A stretch of 64,000 bases of DNA from UMGS1279 sp045540715. GTDB lineage: Bacteria; Bacillota; Clostridia; Oscillospirales; Acutalibacteraceae. A model generated the notes under the pieces. The model worked only from the letters and a program-made list of their open reading frames with translations, ran no database searches and was not told where the DNA came from. The translations under genes and the position numbers were made by a program. The number at the start of each line of letters is the position of its first letter. Position 1 is the stretch's first letter. Shown here piece after piece: positions 7,052-15,736 of this stretch. The DNA lies in the NCBI GenBank assembly GCA_045540715.1, contig JAZQHT010000014.1, positions 1-64,000 of the forward strand. The letters run 5' to 3'.

Positions 7052-7639
7052 ATGGCGAAACTTTACTTTAAATATGGCGCTATGGGATCTAGTAAAACGG
7101 CTCAAGCGCTTATTACAAAATTCAACTACGAAGAACGCGATATGAAGGTTTGGCTTATTAAACCCGCTTTGGACGACCGCGACGGCAAAACCATTTTACG
7201 TTCACGTATTGGTTTACAAGCCGAGTGCGACGTTATAAACCTTAACGATAATATCTATGATATTTATTTAAAAGACCATAACGATTGCGACGTAATAATT
7301 ACAGACGAGTGCCAATTTTTTACTGCAGAGCATATCGATGAGCTTAGAAGACTTGTGGATGAAAAGGCTATTCCGGTTTTGTGCTTTGGTTTAAGGGCAG
7401 ATTTTATGTGCCACCTATTCCCCGGCAGTAAACGCCTTTTTGAACTTGCAGATTCTATTGCAGAAATTAAAACAATTTGTTCTTGCGGGGCAAAAGCCAC
7501 AGTTAACGCAAGAATTGATGAAAACAAAAAAGTTGTAACCGAGGGTAATCAAGTATTACTTGGAAGCAACGACCAATATATAGCAATGTGTCATAAATGT
7601 TGGAAAGAAACTATTAAAAATCAAAGAGAGGTAAAATAA
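7052..7639 (+). CDS. tdk: Thymidine kinase
   Basis: Phosphorylates thymidine and deoxyuridine to the monophosphates in the cytosol. The type II (TK1-like) family is recognised by the P-loop GAMGSSKT (residues 9-16), the Mg/catalytic segment TDECQFF (D85, E86), and a zinc site made of CSCGAKA near 140 and CHKCW near 185. Length 195 residues is normal. The ATG at 7052 is chosen: AAAGGATGG lies about 12 bases upstream, and the extra N-terminal 12 residues of the longer frame do not belong to the family. First gene of an eleven-gene nucleoside salvage operon; deoC starts two bases after its stop codon. Confidence 0.95.
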   Translation: MAKLYFKYGAMGSSKTAQALITKFNYEERDMKVWLIKPALDDRDGKTILRSRIGLQAECDVINLNDNIYDIYLKDHNDCDVIITDECQFFTAEHIDELRRLVDEKAIPVLCFGLRADFMCHLFPGSKRLFELADSIAEIKTICSCGAKATVNARIDENKKVVTEGNQVLLGSNDQYIAMCHKCWKETIKNQREVK

Positions 7640-7640
7640 T

Positions 7641-8312
7641 ATGAAACTATCTGAAATTTTAAACAAATGCGACCACACCTTATTAAACCAAGCAGCAACT
7701 TGGGAAGAAATTAAAGCAATTTGTGATGACGGTATTAAATATCAAACCGCTTCTGTTTGTATTCCTGCTTCTTTTGTAAAAAGAGCTAAAGAATACGTTG
7801 GCGAAAAACTTGCAATTTGCACAGTTATTGGTTTTCCTAACGGCTATTCTACAACCGCTACAAAGGTTTTTGAGTGTAAAGATGCACTTAATAACGGTGC
7901 TGACGAAATTGACACAGTTATTAATATTGGCGACCTTAAAGATAAAAACTACGATGCAATTTTAAACGAGCTTAAAGAATTAAAGCAAGCTTGTGGAGAC
8001 AAAATATTAAAGGTTATTATTGAAACCTGTCTTCTAACCCAAGAAGAAAAAATTAAAATGTGCGAAATCGTAACAGCTTCTGGTGCAGATTTTATTAAAA
8101 CTTCAACCGGCTTTTCAACAGGCGGCGCTACAAGAGAAGACGTTGCATTATTTAAAAAATACGTTGGCGAAAACGTTCTTATTAAAGCTGCAGGCGGTAT
8201 TGCTTCACTTAAAGACGCCGAAGACTTTATTAACCTTGGCGCCACACGTTTAGGCACTAGCCGTGTAGTAAAAATTGCTAAAGCCGAAAACGACAATTCT
8301 AGCAGTTATTAA
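7641..8312 (+). CDS. deoC: Deoxyribose-phosphate aldolase
   Basis: Splits 2-deoxyribose 5-phosphate into glyceraldehyde 3-phosphate and acetaldehyde, letting the cell use DNA sugar as carbon and energy. The DERA class I aldolase motifs are intact: D91 (ADEIDTVIN), Schiff-base K153 (GADFIKTSTGF) and K182 (LIKAAGGI). Length 223 residues is typical. It follows tdk with one intervening base and its RBS (AGAGAGGTAAA) lies inside tdk, so the two are translationally coupled. It is the end point of the pathway served by deoD, deoB and pdp in the same operon. Confidence 0.96.
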   Translation: MKLSEILNKCDHTLLNQAATWEEIKAICDDGIKYQTASVCIPASFVKRAKEYVGEKLAICTVIGFPNGYSTTATKVFECKDALNNGADEIDTVINIGDLKDKNYDAILNELKELKQACGDKILKVIIETCLLTQEEKIKMCEIVTASGADFIKTSTGFSTGGATREDVALFKKYVGENVLIKAAGGIASLKDAEDFINLGATRLGTSRVVKIAKAENDNSSSY

Positions 8313-8331
8313 TATATAAGGAGAAATAATT

Positions 8332-9057
8332 ATGAGTAAACACACTCCACATATAAAAGCAGATGCTTCTGATTTTGCAAAAACAGTTTTAATGCCGGGC
8401 GATCCACTTCGTTCTAAATTCGTTGCAGAAACATTTTTAGAAAACCCCGTTTTAGTTAACAACGTTCGCGGTGTTCAAGGTTATACCGGCACTTATAAGG
8501 GCGTTCCTGTAACGGTTATGGCAAGTGGTATGGGTATGCCTTCAATTGGTATTTATTCTTACGAGCTATATAACTTCTTCGGAGTTGAAAATATTATTCG
8601 TATTGGCTCTGCAGGTGGTCTTGCTGACGACGTTAAACTACGCGACGTTATTATTGGTATGGGCGCTTGCACAAACTCTTGCTATGGCGAGCAATATAAT
8701 CTTGGCGGCACCTTTGCCCCAATTGCTGACTACGAATTACTTTCTGAAGCAGTAAAACAAGCCGAAAAACAAGGTGTTAGATATAAGGTTGGTAACCTTC
8801 TTTCTTCTGACGTTTTTTATAACGCTAACCCCAACTTTAACAAGGGTTGGTACGATATGGGCGTATTAGGCGTTGAAATGGAAGCCGCCGCTTTATATAT
8901 GAACGCCGCAAAAGCAGGTAAACGCGCTTTGGCTATTTGCACAGTATCTGACCACATTATGCGTGGCGAAGAATTAGATGCAGATGCACGCCAAACTTCT
9001 TTTACAGATATGATGGAAATTGCACTTAACGTTGCAGTTACAATGAATAATAAATAA
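8332..9057 (+). CDS. deoD: Purine-nucleoside phosphorylase, DeoD type
   Basis: Phosphorolysis of purine (deoxy)nucleosides to base and (deoxy)ribose 1-phosphate. The hexameric PNP-I family is clear: VMASGMGMPS near 63, RIGSAGGL near 88, VEMEAAALY near 183 and CTVSDHI near 208, the last holding the catalytic Asp. Length 241 residues is normal. RBS AAGGAGAAA is eight bases upstream. The sugar phosphate product passes to DeoB and DeoC, encoded on either side. Confidence 0.95.
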   Translation: MSKHTPHIKADASDFAKTVLMPGDPLRSKFVAETFLENPVLVNNVRGVQGYTGTYKGVPVTVMASGMGMPSIGIYSYELYNFFGVENIIRIGSAGGLADDVKLRDVIIGMGACTNSCYGEQYNLGGTFAPIADYELLSEAVKQAEKQGVRYKVGNLLSSDVFYNANPNFNKGWYDMGVLGVEMEAAALYMNAAKAGKRALAICTVSDHIMRGEELDADARQTSFTDMMEIALNVAVTMNNK

Positions 9058-9067
9058 AGGAAAAATT

Positions 9068-10189
9068 ATGAAAAGAGTATTTTTAATAGTGCTGGATTCT
9101 TTTGGCGTTGGCGCTTTACCCGATGCTAAAAGATTTGGCGATGAAAATGCAAACACATTACAAAGTATTGCAAACACTAATACACTTAATATTCCTAATA
9201 TGACAAAATTAGGTCTTGGTAATATTGATGGCATTACTGCAATTAAAGGTACAGAAAATCCTTGCGGTGTATATGCTAAAATTCGTGAATTAAGCAATGG
9301 TAAAGACACCACAACAGGCCACTGGGAGATTGCAGGTATTGTATCTGAAAAACCAATGCCCACCTACCCTAACGGCTTTCCGCAAAGTTTGTTAGACGAA
9401 TTTTCTAAAAAGGTTGGGCGCGGTGTATTATGCAATAAACCGTATTCCGGTACCGACGTTATTCGTGATTACGGCGATAAGCACCTTGAAACAGGCAATT
9501 TAATTGTATATACTTCTGCCGACAGTGTTTTTCAAATTGCCGCTCACGAAGATTTAGTACCATTAGAGGAACTTTACGATATTTGCCGAACTGCTCGTGA
9601 AATGTTAAAGGGTGAACACGGTGTTGGCCGTGTAATTGCACGCCCATTTATAACTAAAGACGGCGAATATAAAAGAACTGCTAACCGCCGCGATTTTAGT
9701 TTAGTTCCCAAAAAAGGCACTATGAACGACAAACTAAAAGAAGCAGGGCTTGACGTTATTGGTGTTGGCAAAATTAACGATATTTTTGCAGGTCAAGGTA
9801 TTACCGAGACCCACCCAACGCACTCAAATAACGAGGGTATGCAAACAACCTTAAAATTACAACAAAAAGATTTTAACGGTTTGTGCTTTATAAATTTGGT
9901 TGATTTTGATATGCTTTACGGACACCGTCAAGACGCTTTAGGTTATGCAAACGCAATAAACGAATTTGACGCATTTTTAAACGACTTTTTGCCTAATATG
10001 CGCGACGACGATTTATTGATTATTACTGCCGACCACGGTTGCGACCCAAGTGATGACAGCACCGACCACACAAGAGAATATATACCCTTTTTAATGTATA
10101 AAAAAGATATTACCCCTAAAAATTTAAATACTATTGACGGTTTTTCTTTTATTGCTAACACCGTTACAGATTATTTATTAAATAAATAG
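9068..10189 (+). CDS. deoB: Phosphopentomutase
   Basis: Interconverts (deoxy)ribose 1-phosphate and 5-phosphate, linking nucleoside phosphorolysis to DeoC and the pentose phosphate pathway. It belongs to the alkaline-phosphatase superfamily: LIVLDSFGVGALPDA at the N-terminus carries a metal-binding Asp (D10), the nucleophilic Thr segment is KDTTTGHWE near 80-87, and ITADHGCDP ... STDHTREY near 315-330 carry further metal ligands. Length 373 residues is slightly shorter than the common 385-395. It starts 10 bases after deoD. Confidence 0.95.
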   Translation: MKRVFLIVLDSFGVGALPDAKRFGDENANTLQSIANTNTLNIPNMTKLGLGNIDGITAIKGTENPCGVYAKIRELSNGKDTTTGHWEIAGIVSEKPMPTYPNGFPQSLLDEFSKKVGRGVLCNKPYSGTDVIRDYGDKHLETGNLIVYTSADSVFQIAAHEDLVPLEELYDICRTAREMLKGEHGVGRVIARPFITKDGEYKRTANRRDFSLVPKKGTMNDKLKEAGLDVIGVGKINDIFAGQGITETHPTHSNNEGMQTTLKLQQKDFNGLCFINLVDFDMLYGHRQDALGYANAINEFDAFLNDFLPNMRDDDLLIITADHGCDPSDDSTDHTREYIPFLMYKKDITPKNLNTIDGFSFIANTVTDYLLNK

Positions 10190-10198
10190 AGGTTTTTT

Positions 10199-10615
10199 AT
10201 GACTAACGAAACTATTAAAAACTTAGTTGATGAAGCAGTAAATGCCAGAACTAAAAGTTATAGCCCATATTCTAATTTTGCAGTAGGGGCGGCTTTGCTT
10301 ACAAAGGATGGTAAAATTTACACCGGCGCTAATATAGAATCGGCTTCATATTCACCCACAATTTGTGCAGAACGCGTTGCCTTTTTTGCCGCCGTACATA
10401 ATGGCGAAAAAGATTTTAAAGCAATTGCTATTGTTGGCGGCAAACAAACAGAAGATATTTCTTCTTACTGCTCGCCTTGTGGTGTATGCAGACAAGTTAT
10501 GGCAGAATTTTGCGACAAAGATTTTACCATAATTTTATATGATGGCAAAAGCCCTAAAACCTTTACTTTGGGTGAGCTTTTGCCCGAAACTTTTGATAAA
10601 ACTAACGTAAAATAA
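10199..10615 (+). CDS. cdd: Cytidine deaminase
   Basis: Deaminates cytidine and deoxycytidine to uridine and deoxyuridine, feeding Pdp and Udk in the same operon. The zinc-dependent motifs are complete: TICAERVAF (Cys ligand and catalytic Glu) near 59 and CSPCGVCRQV near 95 (two Cys ligands). At 138 residues it is the short homotetrameric type of Gram-positive bacteria. It starts nine bases after deoB; the RBS is AGAGGTTTT. Confidence 0.95.
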   Translation: MTNETIKNLVDEAVNARTKSYSPYSNFAVGAALLTKDGKIYTGANIESASYSPTICAERVAFFAAVHNGEKDFKAIAIVGGKQTEDISSYCSPCGVCRQVMAEFCDKDFTIILYDGKSPKTFTLGELLPETFDKTNVK

Positions 10616-10632
10616 TTTTGAGGTAAATAAGT

Positions 10633-11943
10633 ATGGATATAAGAATGTACGACCTTATTGCCAAAAAGAAAAGGGCCGAAAGTCTAACTAAAGATGAAAT
10701 TTTCGCTATGATTAACAGTTACACAAAAGGCGAAATTCCCGATTATCAAATGTCGGCACTTATGATGGCAATTTGTTTTAACGGTATGAGTGACAGCGAA
10801 ATATTCGATTTAACCGAAGCAATGGCACTTTCGGGTGATACGGTTGATTTATCTATATTTGAAGATAAAAGTGTTGATAAGCACTCAACCGGTGGCGTTG
10901 GTGATAAAACCACGCTAATTGTGGCCCCAATAGTTGCGGCTTGTGGTGGCGTTCTTGCTAAAATGAGTGGCCGTGGCCTTGGTCACACAGGCGGCACTAT
11001 TGACAAACTAGAATCTTTCGAAGGCTTTAAAACCACACTTTCTGAAAAAGATTTTGTAGAACAAGTTAACAAGCATGGTCTTGCCGTTATTGGACAAAGT
11101 GGCGACCTTGCCCCTGCAGATAAAAAGCTTTATGCCCTTCGCGACGTTACTTGTACTATTGATTCTATTCCACTAATTGCCTCAAGCATTATGAGTAAAA
11201 AATTAGCGGCAGGTACAAAAAGCATTGTTTTAGACGTAAAATGTGGTAGCGGCGCATTTATGAGAACCGCCGAAGACGCCACAGCCCTTGCTAAAACAAT
11301 GGTTAAAATAGGTAAAGCACACGGCCGCAATATTGCTGCAGTTATTACTAATATGGATTTACCTTTAGGACATGCTATTGGTAACGTTTTAGAAGTAAGA
11401 GAAGCTATTGAAGTTTTAAAAGGAAATGGTCCAAGCGACCTTAAAGAAATTTGCTTAACCCTTTCTTCAATTATGATAATGCTTTCTTGCAAACATCCAA
11501 TTGAAAAGGCAAGACAATTAGCAGAACAGGCTTTAAACAGTGGAGAAGCTTATAAAAAATTCTGCAATTGGATTGAAGCACAGGGCGGCAGCAAAGAATA
11601 TGCACTTAACCCCGAAAAATTTGGAACAGCAAAATACAGTTTAGATATAGTGGCAAAAAATGACGGCTACATAACACACTGCAACGCCGAACAAATTGGT
11701 ATTTCTGCAATGATACTAGGAGCCGGCAGAAAAACCGCAGAAGACACCATTGACGTTTTAGCAGGTATTATGCTTTATAAAAAGACGGGCGATAAGGTAA
11801 ATAAGGGAGAAAAAATTGCAACCCTTTATACCGAAAAGCAAGAAACTTTAAAACAAGCAGAAGATATTATAAATGGTGCAATTATCTTTAGCGAAAATGA
11901 GGCCAATGCTTTACCGCTTATCTATGACATTGTAGGACTATAA
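10633..11943 (+). CDS. pdp: Pyrimidine-nucleoside phosphorylase
   Basis: Phosphorolysis of uridine, deoxyuridine and thymidine to base and (deoxy)ribose 1-phosphate. The thymidine/pyrimidine phosphorylase signature DKHSTGGVGDKTTLIVAP lies near 81-98; SGRGLGHTGGTIDKLES near 113 and the C-terminal PYNP_C domain (about 345-436) are present. Length 436 residues is standard. Gram-positive enzymes of this clade usually accept both uridine and thymidine. It follows cdd after 17 bases. Confidence 0.94.
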   Translation: MDIRMYDLIAKKKRAESLTKDEIFAMINSYTKGEIPDYQMSALMMAICFNGMSDSEIFDLTEAMALSGDTVDLSIFEDKSVDKHSTGGVGDKTTLIVAPIVAACGGVLAKMSGRGLGHTGGTIDKLESFEGFKTTLSEKDFVEQVNKHGLAVIGQSGDLAPADKKLYALRDVTCTIDSIPLIASSIMSKKLAAGTKSIVLDVKCGSGAFMRTAEDATALAKTMVKIGKAHGRNIAAVITNMDLPLGHAIGNVLEVREAIEVLKGNGPSDLKEICLTLSSIMIMLSCKHPIEKARQLAEQALNSGEAYKKFCNWIEAQGGSKEYALNPEKFGTAKYSLDIVAKNDGYITHCNAEQIGISAMILGAGRKTAEDTIDVLAGIMLYKKTGDKVNKGEKIATLYTEKQETLKQAEDIINGAIIFSENEANALPLIYDIVGL

Positions 11944-11961
11944 TTTTTTGGGGGAATAATA

Positions 11962-12585
11962 ATGAAACCACGTATAATAATTGGTATTGCAGGTGGCTCG
12001 GGTTCGGGTAAAACCACTTTAGCAGAAAATATTGCAAGACATTTTAAAGGCAAAGTATCTATTTTACGCCACGATGATTATTATAAATCTCAACGCGATA
12101 TTTCTTTAGAAGAAAGGGCAAAACTAAATTTTGACCACCCCAACGCCTTTGATAATGATTTACTTATTTCACATATCAATTTATTAAAACAAGGTATTAG
12201 CATTAACACCCCCAAATACGACTATGCTTTACACGACAGAAGCAACAAAACCGAAAGAATTGAAAGCACCGAAGTAATTTTACTTGAAGGCATTTTAATT
12301 TTTGAAAACGAAGAACTGCTTAAAAATCTTGATATGAAAATTTATGTTGACACCGATGCCGACGTTAGAATTATAAGAAGAATTTTGCGTGACGTTAAGA
12401 TGCGCGGCAGAACGCTTGATTCGGTTATTACACAATATTTAACCACCGTAAAACCCATGCACGAAAGTTTTGTTGAGCCAAGCAAAAAGAAGGCCGACAT
12501 TATTATTCCCGAAGGTGGTAAAAACCCCGTTGCTTACGAAATTATAATTAACAAAATTGAAAGTTACATAAATAATAATAATTAA
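11962..12585 (+). CDS. udk: Uridine kinase
   Basis: Phosphorylates uridine and cytidine to UMP and CMP, the salvage branch that retains rather than breaks down imported nucleosides. The P-loop GGSGSGKTT lies at about 9-17, with HDDYYKSQRDI near 38 and FDHPNAFD near 54, both diagnostic of the family, and the R-rich lid RIIRRILRD near 132. Length 207 residues is standard. RBS GGGGGAATAAT precedes it. Confidence 0.95.
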   Translation: MKPRIIIGIAGGSGSGKTTLAENIARHFKGKVSILRHDDYYKSQRDISLEERAKLNFDHPNAFDNDLLISHINLLKQGISINTPKYDYALHDRSNKTERIESTEVILLEGILIFENEELLKNLDMKIYVDTDADVRIIRRILRDVKMRGRTLDSVITQYLTTVKPMHESFVEPSKKKADIIIPEGGKNPVAYEIIINKIESYINNNN

Positions 12586-12596
12586 GGAGAAAATAT

Positions 12597-13808
12597 ATGC
12601 CAAAATTTGATGCTCTTTCTGAAAAGGTAACGAAGCAAATAGAAGAAGCACAAAAAAGTAATATTCCCTTTAAATATGCCTTTTTAAACGAAAACGTAAT
12701 TCGCCGCAAGGCCGATAAAAAGGATGACAGTACCGTTTGGCGTCCAAGTTTTGTGCGCGATATTGATAAAATTTTATATAGCCCGTATTATAACCGTTAT
12801 ACCGATAAAACTCAGGTTTTTTCGTTAGTTAATAACGATGATATTACAAGAAGAAGTTTGCACGTTCAATTAGTTTCCCGTATTTCTCGTACAATAGGGG
12901 CTGCTTTAGGGCTTAATTTAGATTTAATCGAAGCCATTGCTTTAGGCCATGATATTGGCCACCCACCCTTTGCACACGCAGGTGAAAACTTTTTAGACGA
13001 GCTTTCTTTTAAAAAGACCGGCCGCCATTTTTATCATAATATTCAGTCGGTTCGCGTGTTAGATAAAATTTTTCCTAACAATATAAGTTTGCAAACCTTA
13101 CACGGCATTGCTTCACATAATGGCGAATTTGAGTGTGAAGAATACCGCCCGTTACCCATAAGTAGTTTTGAAGAATTTGATGCACAAATTGAAAGATGCT
13201 ATTCTGACCCCGAAGAAGTTTTAAAAATGATGCCCTGCACCTTAGAGGGTGCAATTGTGCGTATTGCCGATATTATTGCCTATTTAGGCAAAGACCGTCA
13301 AGATGCTATTAGAATTAACACAGCAAAGCACGAAACATTTTTTGACGACGGTATTGGTTCAATTAACCAAGAAATTATTAATAATTTAGAGGTTAGTGTT
13401 ATTGAAAACAGTTTTAATAAGCCCTATATAAAAATGGGTGCAGAACACTTTGAAGCACTAAGAAAATCTAAAATTGCAAATTACAGTTTAATTTATAATC
13501 AAACCGGTAAACTTTTAAATTTAAACGATACCGTAAAACCCATGATGGCCGAAATTTACGATAAAATGTACGACGACCTTATTAATAACCGTAAAGACTC
13601 CCCCATCTTTAAACACCATATTGATTATATTAATTCGGTTCACCCAAAACGTGATGAACCTTACGGCCTTGAAGATCCACACGTAATTGTTATTGATTAT
13701 ATTGCAAGTATGACCGACAATTACTTTATTGATTTGCATCGCTTTTTATTCCCAGAGAGTGATCTTAGTGTTAAATATATGGGCTATTTTGAAGACTTAA
13801 ATAAATAA
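12597..13808 (+). CDS. dgt: dGTPase-like HD-domain deoxynucleotide triphosphohydrolase
   Basis: HD-superfamily enzyme of 403 residues, related to dGTP triphosphohydrolases that cut dNTP to deoxynucleoside and triphosphate. The first His ligand is in RRSLHVQLVSRISRT (about residue 86) and the HD pair is in ALGHDIGHPPFAHAGE (about 117-132), both intact; a further Asp is in VRIADIIAYLGKD near 225. Inside this operon it would supply deoxynucleosides to DeoD and Pdp, or keep dNTP pools in check while salvage is active. Substrate preference (dGTP or another dNTP) cannot be read from sequence. RBS AAGGAGAAAAT. Confidence 0.88.
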   Translation: MPKFDALSEKVTKQIEEAQKSNIPFKYAFLNENVIRRKADKKDDSTVWRPSFVRDIDKILYSPYYNRYTDKTQVFSLVNNDDITRRSLHVQLVSRISRTIGAALGLNLDLIEAIALGHDIGHPPFAHAGENFLDELSFKKTGRHFYHNIQSVRVLDKIFPNNISLQTLHGIASHNGEFECEEYRPLPISSFEEFDAQIERCYSDPEEVLKMMPCTLEGAIVRIADIIAYLGKDRQDAIRINTAKHETFFDDGIGSINQEIINNLEVSVIENSFNKPYIKMGAEHFEALRKSKIANYSLIYNQTGKLLNLNDTVKPMMAEIYDKMYDDLINNRKDSPIFKHHIDYINSVHPKRDEPYGLEDPHVIVIDYIASMTDNYFIDLHRFLFPESDLSVKYMGYFEDLNK

Positions 13809-13820
13809 CGAGGAATTTAG

Positions 13821-14759
13821 ATGTTCGAAAATATTTTAAATCTTATAAAAGAATATGATACAATTATTATTCATCGCCACTCCAAACCTGATGGCGACGC
13901 CCTTGGCAGCCAAGTGGGACTTATGAATATAATTAAAGATAATTTTAATAATAAAACCGTTTATATGGTTGGCGATATGACCGAGCGCTATAAATTTATT
14001 GCAGAAAACGAAATGGACGAAATTTCTGACGAAGTATATAATAATGCACTAGCCATTGTACTTGATACTTCGGCTTCTCATTTAATTAGCGACGAGCGTT
14101 ATAAATTAGCAAAAGTCACCGCCAGAATTGACCATCACATTTTTGTTGAAAAAATTTGCGATGAAGAAGTAACCGATACCTCTTTTGAAAGTTGTTGCGG
14201 ACTTATTGCCTATTTTGCAAAAGAACAAGGATTAAAACTTAGCCCCCTTTCTGCAAAGGCACTATATACGGGTATGGTAACAGATAGTGGTCGTTTTCAT
14301 TACGATTCGACCACCTCTCAAACCTTCCTTATGGCCGCATTTTTAATGGAGCAAAAGTTTGACACCAACGATATTTATAAAAATTTATATGCAGATGAAC
14401 TTTCTTCTGTGCAGCTTCGTGCAAAATTCGCTCTAAAAATTCAAACAACACCTCACCGCGTGGCTTTCATTTACACCACAAAAGAAGAGGTTGAAGAATT
14501 AGGGGTTGACACCTTTACAATTTCGCGCGGTATGGTTGGCGTTATGAGCGATATTAAAGGGTTTGACAGTTGGGTTAACTTCACAGAAACCGAAGACGGA
14601 GTTTTATGTGAGCTTCGTTCTAACCGCTACAATATAAATCCAATTGCCGTTAAATACGGCGGCGGCGGTCATAAAAAGGCAAGCGGAGCTTGTGTTAAAG
14701 ATAAAGAAACCGCCTTTAAAATGTTAGAAGATCTTAATGCCCTTTCGGAGGAAGAATAA
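13821..14759 (+). CDS. nrnA: DHH-family phosphoesterase, NrnA-like (first of tandem pair)
   Basis: NrnA-type nano-RNase/pAp phosphatase of 312 residues that would degrade very short oligonucleotides to mononucleotides and dephosphorylate 3'-phosphoadenosine 5'-phosphate. DHH motifs are complete: HRHSKPDGDALGSQVGL near 19 (motif I), VLDTSAS (motif II), RIDHHIF (motif III) and GMVTDSGRF (motif IV); the DHHA1 substrate-binding motif GGGGHKKASGA is near 281. Its stop overlaps the next DHH gene start by one base (TAATG). In this operon it fits the last step of breaking oligonucleotides down before SurE and the phosphorylases act. Confidence 0.88.
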   Translation: MFENILNLIKEYDTIIIHRHSKPDGDALGSQVGLMNIIKDNFNNKTVYMVGDMTERYKFIAENEMDEISDEVYNNALAIVLDTSASHLISDERYKLAKVTARIDHHIFVEKICDEEVTDTSFESCCGLIAYFAKEQGLKLSPLSAKALYTGMVTDSGRFHYDSTTSQTFLMAAFLMEQKFDTNDIYKNLYADELSSVQLRAKFALKIQTTPHRVAFIYTTKEEVEELGVDTFTISRGMVGVMSDIKGFDSWVNFTETEDGVLCELRSNRYNINPIAVKYGGGGHKKASGACVKDKETAFKMLEDLNALSEEE

Positions 14760-15736
14760 TGAATTTAGAAAAAATGACCGCCATCTTAGAAAAAATTAAA
14801 GAATATGATAAAATTTTAATATTTCGTCATAAAAGACCTGATGGCGATGCTACCGGCTCAACAAAAGGGCTACAAAGAATTTTGCAGTTAACCTACCCAC
14901 AAAAAACCGTGCTTTTACAAAACTGCGATTTTTCTGAATATTTGGCTTTTTTAGGTGAAGAAGACCCCCTTTTATCCGAAGAAGAATATAAAGACGCCCT
15001 TGGTATTGTTATTGATACAAGCGTAACAGAACGCATTTCCAACCAAAATTTTAACCTTTGTAAAGAACTTGTAAAAATTGACCATCATATTCCAATGCAA
15101 AGTTTTGCTAAAACTGAGTGGGTTGAAGAAGAGCGTTCTTCTGCTTGCGAAATGATTGCCGAATTTTATGATACCTTTAAAGACGAACTTAAAATTGATA
15201 AAGAGGCCGCAACCTATATTTATTGCGGCATGGTAACAGATAGCGGCAGATTTGAATATCGCGAGGTTAACGGTACTACAATGCGCCTTGCAGGTGTTAT
15301 GATAGACTGCGGCATTGATTTAGATACACTTTATGCTCACCTATATTTAAAAGATTACGCAAGTTTAAAGTTTAAATCTTTTGTTTATAAAAATATGAAA
15401 CAAACCGAAAACGGCGTTGTTTATATTTTAATTACTGAAAAAATTAGAAAGAAATTTGGTTTAAGTTTAGAAGAAGCATCTACTTGTGTTTCTTATTTAG
15501 ATTCTATAAAAGATTCTCTAATTTGGCTTGCCTTTATTGAAACCAAAGAAAATATCCGCGTAAGATTACGTTCGCGTTTTGTAACTGTAAACCAGGTTGC
15601 CGAACGTTTTGGCGGCGGTGGCCATGCATGTGCAAGTGGTGCAACAATTAACAGCAGAAAAGAAATGAAAGAACTAGTAAAATATGCAGATGAGCATTTA
15701 AGAAAATACAAAGCAGAAAACGAGGGTTGGCTATGA
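14759..15736 (+). CDS. DHH-family phosphoesterase, NrnA-like (second of tandem pair)
   Basis: A divergent paralogue of the preceding gene, 325 residues, with every DHH motif retained: FRHKRPDGDATGSTKGL near 24, VIDTSVTERI, KIDHHIP, GMVTDSGRFEY, and the DHHA1 motif GGGGHACASGA near 288. The two proteins differ widely outside these motifs, so this is an old duplication with probable division of substrates (oligonucleotide length, DNA against RNA, pAp). RBS GGAGGA lies inside the end of the first gene. Its TGA stop overlaps the surE ATG as ATGA. Confidence 0.86.
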   Translation: MNLEKMTAILEKIKEYDKILIFRHKRPDGDATGSTKGLQRILQLTYPQKTVLLQNCDFSEYLAFLGEEDPLLSEEEYKDALGIVIDTSVTERISNQNFNLCKELVKIDHHIPMQSFAKTEWVEEERSSACEMIAEFYDTFKDELKIDKEAATYIYCGMVTDSGRFEYREVNGTTMRLAGVMIDCGIDLDTLYAHLYLKDYASLKFKSFVYKNMKQTENGVVYILITEKIRKKFGLSLEEASTCVSYLDSIKDSLIWLAFIETKENIRVRLRSRFVTVNQVAERFGGGGHACASGATINSRKEMKELVKYADEHLRKYKAENEGWL

